Source: Candidatus Bathyarchaeota archaeon RBG_13_52_12 (GTDB lineage Archaea > Thermoproteota > Bathyarchaeia > TCS64). Taken from it: a stretch of DNA of 5,642 nucleotides. Shown in pieces: positions 1 to 5,370 of this stretch. The stretch's first letter is position 1, and every line of letters begins with the position of its first letter. Made by a program: the position numbers and the translations under genes. Below the pieces are notes generated by a model. That model saw only the letters and a list, made by a program, of their open reading frames with translations. It did not search any database and had not been told where the DNA came from. The DNA is taken from the NCBI GenBank assembly GCA_001774245.1, contig MEZF01000045.1, positions 5,720 to 11,361 of the forward strand. Direction: 5' to 3'.

Positions 1-1885
1 TCCTCGGCGGGAGGAGGTAACCGAGGCCAGCTAGGTGGGCGTTCAACTGCCCTAGTAGCTGGTCGGCGAGGCAACCGACGCCGTGCTGGTACTTGTATGC
101 GTCGACGTCGGGGAGTCTCTGCTCGTAGTACTCACCGTTCCAGAGGATCTTGTCTAGCTTCCTACTGCCCTTTGCGAGGAGGCGGCTATAGCGATCAGCG
201 GCTTCGTAGTCTCCAGCGGCCTCTGCCATCTTGGTTGCTGCCCTGAGGGCGCTGAGGTAGATAACGCCTGTGAGGGGGTTAGGGCCGTAGAACTGGATGT
301 CGTAGGTGTTGTGCTGGCGGCCTTCTGTAACGCCGTCCACATCGGTGTCCCATGTCTTGATGCTGTAGTCCATCGAGAGCTTTACCTGTGGCCAGAGACC
401 AGTCATCCAATCTGTGTCGCCACTCAGCCTCCACTCGCGGTAGACGCGTGTTATGCTGCCGAGCTGGCCGTCGCTAGCCGGGTCGACGGTGTCCCAGTTG
501 ATCCTGCCAGGGAATACGTGGCTTGCTCGGAAGTTCATCCTGCCGTCGGGGGCAGTCTCTAGGCGGAACTCTGTCTCCCTCATGCTGCGCTCGAGCGTGG
601 GGAAGAGGTAGGCGAGGGTCTGCTCGTAGTTCCAGACGTGGGTGCAGCTTCCGCTGCAGCATCCCGCGTCGTCGAAGCAGCCCTCGTATGCGAGAAACGT
701 TCCGTCCTCGAGCCAGAAGCAGGTGTTACTTCTCAAGGCGGTGATGTTTGCTGAGGCGGCGTCGAGGACGTGGGCTGGGAGCGTGCTGCTGAATAGGGCT
801 TCGTGGAACTTGCGGGTCATGCCGTCGAGGTGGTCCCATGTGTCGACCATATACCTTACAACCTCCCAAGCGTCGTCGAAGCGCCCTGCGTAGCGGTTTC
901 GGGCGATCCCCTGCTCGCATTCTCCGCCGCAGGCGCAGAGACGCTGGTCCCAGTGCCTAACCCTGTTAGGGAAGTGCCACGCGAGTATGAATCGGAACTG
1001 CTTCTCCTCGCCGGGTTTAATATTCTCTATTGTGCCTATGCTAGCTACATCAGTTTTACCATCCTCGCTGGGATCGAGGTAGTTGTGGGGTGCTAGTCTT
1101 GCGTCCTGTAGGTCGTCCCAGAATTCTCGTAGGGGGTCCCACCAGCCGCTTCGCAGCCAGTGAGGCTTGTGGGTCGTGTTCTTGTTGGTGGTTGCTAGGG
1201 CTAGGCTGCCGTGTAGGATGTCGTCCTGTCCATATTTCTTTGACCAGAGGTAAATGCCCGTCAATCCATGTTCTTTGCGTAGCTCGTTTACGTTGGATCC
1301 GAAGCCTTGGGTCTTTAAGGCGCCGAACTGGTCGACGCCGGTGTACCCAACGACGTTTGTGAGGCTGCCGACTATGGTGACCTCAATGGATTCGGTGCCT
1401 GTGTTCTTGACTGTGTAGGTGAAGGTGGCGGCGGGGAGGCCGGAGTCGTCGGGCTCGTGAGGAATGAGGGGCGTGTAAGCCTCAAGTGTGACCTTGAGAA
1501 GTAGCTCATCGCCCCAGAGGTCAACCCAGCAGAAGGGGTACTCCCCGCGCATCTCGCTGTGGGCAAAGCGGGGCAGCCCCGCGGTCGTGCTCGGGTGAAA
1601 ACCATGGCTCTCCGCGTAGGGGGGCTGCAGGCGAGCCTCGAGGACACAGGTATCGATCTTGTCGCCCCTTTTCACAGCGATGCTGAAAAAGCCATAAGGC
1701 ATTCTCTGCCCCTTCGCTGACCTGTTGAATATCTCCCAGTCACGAAGCTCACCTCGAGCCCCGACGCTCACATTACCCGTACCGATGCCACCGAGGAGGA
1801 AAGCGGCCTGCGCTGCCTCGGGACCGTAGCTTCGCTGGGGACCCATCGCCCTCAGCGTCTTCTTAGAGTAAGGTAACCTCGCCAT
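1..1885 (-). CDS. GH116 family beta-glycosidase (DUF608/GBA2-like), C-terminus cut by window edge
   Basis: The frame is open for 628 codons from an ATG at 1885 down to base 1, with no stop, so the C-terminus is missing. GH116 proteins usually run to about 800-900 residues. The family hydrolyses beta-glucosides, xylosides or N-acetylglucosaminides with retention; human GBA2 and Sulfolobus SSO1353 are members. Residues 29-57 carry the N-terminal hallmark (FLLGGIGTGNVS, then GARGELRDWEIFNR). The beta-sandwich domain covers roughly residues 20-320 and an (alpha/alpha)6 catalytic domain follows from about 340. CTHVWNYEQ lies at 414-422, HNTYD at 525-529, and a late CLADQLLGQ stretch at 605-613. 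By family position, E401 (AYEGC) is the probable nucleophile and D529 the probable acid/base; I could not align them. There is no signal peptide, so it is probably cytoplasmic. The ATG is the first possible start after an in-frame TAA at 1918-1916. It is divergent from the DapA-like gene. The exact substrate is unknown. Confidence 0.93.
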   Translation of the reverse strand, partial: MARLPYSKKTLRAMGPQRSYGPEAAQAAFLLGGIGTGNVSVGARGELRDWEIFNRSAKGQRMPYGFFSIAVKRGDKIDTCVLEARLQPPYAESHGFHPSTTAGLPRFAHSEMRGEYPFCWVDLWGDELLLKVTLEAYTPLIPHEPDDSGLPAATFTYTVKNTGTESIEVTIVGSLTNVVGYTGVDQFGALKTQGFGSNVNELRKEHGLTGIYLWSKKYGQDDILHGSLALATTNKNTTHKPHWLRSGWWDPLREFWDDLQDARLAPHNYLDPSEDGKTDVASIGTIENIKPGEEKQFRFILAWHFPNRVRHWDQRLCACGGECEQGIARNRYAGRFDDAWEVVRYMVDTWDHLDGMTRKFHEALFSSTLPAHVLDAASANITALRSNTCFWLEDGTFLAYEGCFDDAGCCSGSCTHVWNYEQTLAYLFPTLERSMRETEFRLETAPDGRMNFRASHVFPGRINWDTVDPASDGQLGSITRVYREWRLSGDTDWMTGLWPQVKLSMDYSIKTWDTDVDGVTEGRQHNTYDIQFYGPNPLTGVIYLSALRAATKMAEAAGDYEAADRYSRLLAKGSRKLDKILWNGEYYEQRLPDVDAYKYQHGVGCLADQLLGQLNAHLAGLGYLLPPR

Positions 1886-1970
1886 GAAACCACTGAGAGA
1901 GGCTTCGCTTAGTGCTTAGAAAACATTTACCGTGGTAATCGTTAAGGAGACCGATCGCCCCCAATTATTC
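1886..1970. promoter_or_regulatory. Divergent promoter region between GH116 and DapA-like genes
   Basis: These 85 bases separate two divergently transcribed genes and must hold both promoters. The only A+T-rich stretch is about 1916-1931 (TTAGAAAACATTTACC), and no convincing TATA box sits at the 26-30 base spacing from either start. The stretch contains a 5+5 inverted repeat (1927-1938) and a direct repeat GCTTAG-T-GCTTAG (1907-1919), either of which could be an operator. An AAGGAG at 1944-1949 is 21 bases from the ATG at 1971, too far for a normal Shine-Dalgarno. Confidence 0.5.
1927..1938. repeat. Inverted repeat TTACC-GT-GGTAA, candidate operator
   Basis: Perfect 5-base arms separated by two bases lie in the short divergent intergenic region, about 40 bases from each start codon (1885 and 1971). 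Location and symmetry suit a dimeric repressor site or a half-structured leader. It is short enough to arise by chance, and no regulator gene is visible in the window. Confidence 0.35.
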
Positions 1971-2873
1971 ATGGTCAAGCCTAACTGGGCTGGGGTCTTC
2001 CCCGCCCTCTGCACGGTGACGGACGCCAATGGAGACCTCGACGTGGCTGGGATGCGCGCCGAGGTCGAGGCTAACATCGAGTGGGGCGCAGACGGTGTCT
2101 GCCCCGGGATCATCGCTGGGGAGTTCTTCAAGTTCAGCGATGAAGAGAGGATGGACTTACTCGACGCGACTGTGGAGGCAGCGGACGGCCGGGTGCCAGT
2201 GCTCTTCGGCGTTAGCCACAGCGGCACCGAGCTCGCGATCCGCTTAGCCAAGCACGCGGAGGACCAGGGCGCAGACGGCGTCATCGCCATGGCTCCCTAC
2301 TTCAGCCACACACCCAGCAAGGCCATGGTCAAGAACCACATCTCCGCCATATGTTCTGCCACCAGCCTCCCCGTCATGCTCCAGGACGCCGAGGACGCCA
2401 CAGGTATACACATCTGCTCAACAACCTACCTCGACCTCGCCGACGAACACAGCAACCTCGCCAGCATAAAGCTCGAGGGCCCCGGCACCCTCGACAAGCT
2501 CCACGACATAAACCGCCTCATGCCAGGCCACGTCACTGTCTTCGGAGGCATGGCCGCCAAACTCATTCTACAAGAGGCTGAGCTGGGCGCAAACGGCACA
2601 ATCCCCAGCGCCTGCCTCACCGACCTCATCAAGCACATCTGGATATACGCCAAGAAGTGCGATAAGAAGAGGGCAGAGCAATACTACGCCAGATACAAAC
2701 CCTGGGTAGACCTCTTCCACGCCAGCCCTGGAGCAACGGCTGAGATAGAGAAGGAGACTCTAAAACACCGAGGCATTATCAAAACAGCCACAAGCCGTAG
2801 CCCTAAGGTCCCCCTCAGCCCGGAGGCGAGAACCAGACTAGACCAGATACTAGCAGACTTTAAACTAGAATAA
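1971..2873 (+). CDS. DapA/N-acetylneuraminate lyase superfamily protein, non-canonical active site
   Basis: A 300-residue (beta/alpha)8 enzyme of the PF00701 class I aldolase superfamily, whose members form a Schiff base with pyruvate or a 2-keto acid. Seen: N-terminal WAGVFPALCTVTDANGDLD (6-24), GE-F-x-x-SDEER (50-60), GADGVIAMAPYF (100-111), the Schiff-base strand ASIKLEG with K167, and FGG (191-193) followed by LGANGTIPSA (205-214). Compared with E. coli DapA, the GTTGE pair that binds the carboxylate reads I-A-G-E, PYY reads PYF, and the catalytic Tyr of YNVPSRTG is Gln in LQDAEDATG. It is therefore probably not a lysine-pathway DapA; an aldolase or dehydratase for a 2-keto-3-deoxy sugar acid is more likely, substrate unknown. 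I chose the ATG at 1971 over an in-frame GTG at 1932 because family homology begins there and 300 residues is the usual length. It converges on the helical-bundle gene, 39 bases away. Confidence 0.88.
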   Translation: MVKPNWAGVFPALCTVTDANGDLDVAGMRAEVEANIEWGADGVCPGIIAGEFFKFSDEERMDLLDATVEAADGRVPVLFGVSHSGTELAIRLAKHAEDQGADGVIAMAPYFSHTPSKAMVKNHISAICSATSLPVMLQDAEDATGIHICSTTYLDLADEHSNLASIKLEGPGTLDKLHDINRLMPGHVTVFGGMAAKLILQEAELGANGTIPSACLTDLIKHIWIYAKKCDKKRAEQYYARYKPWVDLFHASPGATAEIEKETLKHRGIIKTATSRSPKVPLSPEARTRLDQILADFKLE

Positions 2874-2912
2874 TCAACAAATTTTCCCGTTACCAAAGAT
2901 ATAGCTAGTTGC
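2874..2912. other. Convergent intergenic region; weak T-tracts only
   Basis: A 39-base A+T-rich gap lies between two convergent stop codons (TAA at 2871-2873 plus, TAG at 2915-2913 minus). It contains ATTTT at 2881-2885 on the plus strand and scattered T runs on the minus strand. Archaeal termination needs only short T-tracts, so both units may end here, but no hairpin or long T run is present. Confidence 0.3.
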
Positions 2913-3473
2913 CTATCCATTACTGAGCCCTATATCGTTGAGTTCCCTCAGGTGCTCAATGTAGGCTCCACTCCTCCGAGGCATAAGCGCACCAAGTTCG
3001 AAGGGAAACGCCACCGTGAACCATCGATTCAAAGTGTTAATGTAGTTAAACCAACTCCAGAGCAGATCCTCCAACTCGTCTTTCGATGCTACACTTGGGA
3101 AGGACTCATCAACCTCCTTAGCGAACCTCAGTACTTTAGGGAGGTTGAGCCAGGGGGCAGGGCACCTCGGGGGATCGACCTCACCTACCAATTTGGCTAT
3201 CGGCATCGTCGCGGCTCTCCAGATCGCCTCACATTGCTCCTTGGTGAAGCTCGGATCCCGTAACGCCGCGTTGACGGTTGGCTGGGCGCATTTCCACCCC
3301 ATCGCTGAGGTGTCACCGACGAGGAAGAGGAGGTTCCCAAGGACCTGGCCGTGGACCTCGGCGCCACTGGGGAAGACCCCGAAGCGGCTCATCTCCACCT
3401 CGATTGGTTCCTCCCAAAAGATGCGGTCGAGGTCATGCTCTATCTCATTTTTCACTTTGCGCCAGTCCCTCAT
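2913..3473 (-). CDS. Helical protein resembling cucumopine synthase C-terminal bundle
   Basis: A 186-residue, mostly helical soluble protein with no signal peptide or membrane segment. Its N-terminal pattern WRKVKNEIEHDLDRIFWEEP (4-23), followed by SRFGVFPSGAEVHGQ (29-43), resembles the helical bundle that forms the C-terminal domain of cucumopine/mikimopine synthases (Pfam Cucumopine_C). Those enzymes condense histidine with 2-oxoglutarate in a non-reductive way. A second helical block at 131-160 is rich in aromatic residues (LLWSWFNYINTLNRWF, then FPFELG). The start is the ATG at 3473: it overlaps the upstream stop as ATGA and has AGGAGGTG seven bases upstream, which argues against an in-frame GTG at 3482. 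It is the second gene of a two-gene operon with the cyclophilin-like protein, so the two probably act as a complex. The assignment is from memory of the family pattern; function is not established. Confidence 0.6.
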   Translation of the reverse strand: MRDWRKVKNEIEHDLDRIFWEEPIEVEMSRFGVFPSGAEVHGQVLGNLLFLVGDTSAMGWKCAQPTVNAALRDPSFTKEQCEAIWRAATMPIAKLVGEVDPPRCPAPWLNLPKVLRFAKEVDESFPSVASKDELEDLLWSWFNYINTLNRWFTVAFPFELGALMPRRSGAYIEHLRELNDIGLSNG

Positions 3474-3931
3474 ATCTCGCACCTCCTCACTACAATGACC
3501 ATTGGTTTATGCTCGAGGACTTGAGAGTCCCAAACGGCCTTCCCAGCCTTGGCTGCCTTCTCTAGGTCACCAGAAACGACCTGGGCTACCACGCTTCCTC
3601 GTATCTGGAGTGGTTCGGTGCAGGACCCGTAGTAGAGGCTAAGTCCTCCGAATCCTCCGGTGATGGCGTAGACGACCCCGCCGACAGGGACAGTCGTGTA
3701 GAGGTACCTGTTTCTGCCTATACCTAGGCCAGATACCACCGGATTCTTAGGTGGCCTGGCTTCCGCGCTGAACTCCTGCCCACTGCTCACGGGATGCCTG
3801 CAGACCATTTTAGTTGGTTCTTTGAGGTTAGTCCATAACGTCTCGCAGAGCTCAGGTTCCACTTCCTCCCAGAGGTCAGCTCTCACCGATGACCCGATTT
3901 TTGGGAACTCAATTAATATGCTCCTGACCAT
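3470..3931 (-). CDS. DUF3830/cyclophilin-like domain protein
   Basis: A 153-residue beta-rich protein matching the DUF3830/cyclophilin-like pattern: an N-terminal strand RSILIEF (3-9), ADLWEEVEPELCETLWTNL (18-36), then RHPVSSGQEF (45-54) with conserved His46, the SSG turn and Glu53. After these come a Gly-rich segment VGGVVYAITGGFGGLSLYYG (83-102) and a final amphipathic helix (122-137). The same fold forms the N-terminal domain of cucumopine synthase, and the matching C-terminal domain is encoded just downstream with a 4-base ATGA overlap. I chose the ATG at 3931 because it gives the usual domain length and a TTTATCC box lies 27 bases upstream. An upstream ATG at 4012 would add 27 residues with a hydrophobic stretch but would translate the promoter. 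Codon use looks less C-ending than in the flanking plus-strand genes. Ligand and reaction are unknown. Confidence 0.72.
   Translation of the reverse strand: MVRSILIEFPKIGSSVRADLWEEVEPELCETLWTNLKEPTKMVCRHPVSSGQEFSAEARPPKNPVVSGLGIGRNRYLYTTVPVGGVVYAITGGFGGLSLYYGSCTEPLQIRGSVVAQVVSGDLEKAAKAGKAVWDSQVLEHKPMVIVVRRCEI
3480..3487 (-). promoter_or_regulatory. Shine-Dalgarno AGGAGGTG of the helical-bundle gene
   Basis: An almost perfect match to the anti-Shine-Dalgarno lies inside the 3' end of the cyclophilin-like gene. AGGAGGT (3487-3481) leaves a seven-base spacer to the ATG at 3473. It decides the start against the GTG at 3482-3480, which it overlaps. It indicates translation coupled to, but independently initiated from, the upstream gene. 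Confidence 0.85.
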
Positions 3932-3950
3932 GAGAATACATGCATTAGCG

Positions 3951-3960
3951 AGGATAAAGA
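3951..3960 (-). promoter_or_regulatory. TATA-like box of the cyclophilin-like/helical-bundle operon
   Basis: TCTTTATCCT on the minus strand places TTTATCC (3958-3952) with its first base 27 bases upstream of the ATG at 3931. That is the spacing expected for an archaeal TATA box of a leaderless transcript. No ribosome binding site precedes this ATG, which agrees with leaderless initiation. The divergent promoter has the same TTTATCC core. Confidence 0.5.
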
Positions 3961-4004
3961 GCCACCCAAGACAGCTGATCTTAATGCGAGCACACACTCC
4001 CCAC

Positions 4005-4015
4005 CCCATCATGGG
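4005..4015. repeat. Inverted repeat CCCAT-C-ATGGG upstream of the Gfo/Idh/MocA TATA box
   Basis: A perfect 5-base inverted repeat with a one-base centre ends five bases before the TTTATCC box at 4021, so it overlaps the position where the BRE/TFB contact would be. It may be an operator. It is short, and the same bases contain the alternative ATGs of the divergent gene, so chance is possible. Confidence 0.3.
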
Positions 4016-4018
4016 CAG

Positions 4019-4027
4019 ATTTTATCC
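4019..4027 (+). promoter_or_regulatory. TATA-like box of the Gfo/Idh/MocA gene
   Basis: ATTTTATCC lies with TTTATCC starting at 4021, 30 bases upstream of the ATG at 4051, as expected for an archaeal promoter with transcription starting at or just before the start codon. A GGAG at 4038-4041 with a nine-base spacer could serve as a ribosome binding site if the transcript starts further upstream. Confidence 0.55.
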
Positions 4028-4050
4028 ACCCGGACGCGGAGAGAACAACT

Positions 4051-5277
4051 ATGGATAGGCTAGGCGTCGCCTTCATAGGCTCGGGCTTCATCGCCCGCTT
4101 CATGGCCCAGAGCTGGACCAGCGTCAGAGGCGCAGACATCACCGCAGTCTACAACCCTCACGAGAATGGGGCGAAAAAGCTCGCTGCGTACATAGAGTCC
4201 CTCGGCCTCCCCAGGCCCAAGATCTACACTGACCTACACGCAACCCTCGAGGACAAATCCGTCAATGTGGCGTGGATCATGAACCCCAACTACGCTCGCC
4301 TCGACACCGCCAAGACCATCGCCGAAGAGGCGACACAGGGCAGAGGCAACCTTGTCGGTGTAACTTGCGAGAAACCCCTGGGCAGAACAGCTGACGAGGC
4401 CGAGGAGATGCTAAAACTCATCGAGAAAACTGGCATCCTCCATGGCTACCTCGAGAACCAGGTCTACTCTCCCAGCGTCGTCAGGGGGCGTGACGCGGTC
4501 TGGCGATACGGTGCACGGGTCTCAGGCAGACCCTACCTCGCACGAGCCGCCGAGGAGCACGGGGGCCCTCACATGGCATGGTTTTGGGACCCACGCCGAA
4601 GCGGGGGAGGGGTTCTACTGGACATGGGATGCCACAGCATAGAGGCATCGAGACTCCTCCTCACCGACCCCGACAAAACAAAGGCTACCCTAAAACCCAC
4701 AACAATCCAGTGCAGTACCCAGAGCCTCAAGTGGACCAAGGAACCAGCCCTAACCCAGCTACGAAAGCAGCACGGAGTCGACTACTCCAAGAACCCCGCC
4801 GAGGACTACGCCTCCATAAACATAACCTACGACGACGAGGGAGAACCCGTCCTATCCGAAGCACGCGTAAGCTGGTGCTACACCGGTCCCGGTCTCCGCC
4901 TAAGCATGGAGGTCCTCGGCCCAGAGTACTCAGTCTCCATGAACAGCCTACAGCAGGAGCTCAACGTCTTCCTCAGCAGAAATGTCAAATCTGAACAGTC
5001 AGAGGATTTCGTGGAGAAGCAAGCAGCTGAACAGGGCCTCATGCCTATCATCCCCGACGAGGCCGCCGCCTACGGTTACGTAGCCGAGTGCAGGCACATG
5101 GTTGACAGCTTCCGCAGTGGAGCCATGCCCACAGAGGACTGGGGAGACGGCCTCCTAGTCACCCAGCTCATGATGCACGCTTACAAATCCGCAGAAGAGG
5201 GAAGAACCCTCCGCTTCAGCCCCGAGTCCGTAAAGGGCTACACCCCTAAAGTAGCCAAGGGAGAGTGGAGACCCTGA
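4051..5277 (+). CDS. Gfo/Idh/MocA family NAD(P)-dependent oxidoreductase
   Basis: A complete 408-residue dehydrogenase of the family that oxidises or reduces sugars, inositols and related alcohols. An N-terminal Rossmann fold covers about residues 4-130, with the dinucleotide motif VAFIGSGFIA (6-15) and the second strand ITAVYNP (30-36). The family CEKPLG motif follows at 106-111, with K108 the usual catalytic lysine. The C-terminal alpha/beta domain holds HMAWFWD (174-180), then SGGGVLLDMGCHSIE (184-198), giving the expected D191 and H195 pair. There is no signal peptide, so it acts in the cytoplasm. The length is within the family range of about 350-450. The ATG at 4051 starts immediately before the first Rossmann strand and has a TATA-like box 30 bases upstream. 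It is divergent from the cyclophilin-like operon and convergent with the gene at the right edge. Codons are strongly C-ending. The substrate cannot be inferred; a sugar or sugar acid is the natural guess given the neighbouring GH116 and DapA-like genes. Confidence 0.93.
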   Translation: MDRLGVAFIGSGFIARFMAQSWTSVRGADITAVYNPHENGAKKLAAYIESLGLPRPKIYTDLHATLEDKSVNVAWIMNPNYARLDTAKTIAEEATQGRGNLVGVTCEKPLGRTADEAEEMLKLIEKTGILHGYLENQVYSPSVVRGRDAVWRYGARVSGRPYLARAAEEHGGPHMAWFWDPRRSGGGVLLDMGCHSIEASRLLLTDPDKTKATLKPTTIQCSTQSLKWTKEPALTQLRKQHGVDYSKNPAEDYASINITYDDEGEPVLSEARVSWCYTGPGLRLSMEVLGPEYSVSMNSLQQELNVFLSRNVKSEQSEDFVEKQAAEQGLMPIIPDEAAAYGYVAECRHMVDSFRSGAMPTEDWGDGLLVTQLMMHAYKSAEEGRTLRFSPESVKGYTPKVAKGEWRP

Positions 5278-5370
5278 CGGTGTGTGGGGGAGTCTAGTAG
5301 CGCGCCCGATCGATTACACCACTTCAGCTGAGTTCCTCTGTACGCTGGTCCACGATGTGAGCGAAGAAAT
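5278..5370. other. Convergent intergenic region with no clear signal
   Basis: These 93 bases lie between the stop of the Gfo/Idh/MocA gene and the stop of the minus-strand gene at the right edge. I see no open frame of note, no T-tract longer than two or three bases, and no stem-loop that stands out. Confidence 0.5.

Noticed and set aside
311..1362. Several plus-strand frames of 70-100 codons opposite the GH116 gene
   Set aside because: All are antisense to a continuous 628-codon frame with clear GH116 motifs, and their compositions are those of shadow frames.
1372..1885. Apparent break of the GH116 gene into several short minus-strand frames
   Set aside because: Reading the minus strand from the ATG at 1885 gives one uninterrupted frame to the window edge. 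The short frames are in other registers, so there is no frameshift or pseudogene.
1932..1970. GTG-initiated 13-residue extension of the DapA-like protein
   Set aside because: The extension does not resemble the family N-terminus, no ribosome binding site precedes the GTG, and the codon lies in the centre of the divergent promoter region. The ATG at 1971 gives the usual 300-residue length.
1971..2873. Annotation as lysine-biosynthesis dihydrodipicolinate synthase
   Set aside because: The two carboxylate-binding threonines and the catalytic tyrosine are replaced, and no lysine-pathway genes are nearby, so only the superfamily name is supported.
3932..4012. N-terminal extension of the cyclophilin-like protein with a hydrophobic stretch resembling a signal or membrane segment
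   Set aside because: It would translate the TATA-like region of the operon, and homology begins at the ATG at 3931. The hydrophobic run is probably a by-product of T-rich promoter DNA.
4578..4994. 138-codon open frame inside the Gfo/Idh/MocA gene in another frame
   Set aside because: It lies entirely within a well-supported gene, is rich in Arg/Pro/His as expected of shifted GC-rich coding sequence, and resembles no family.
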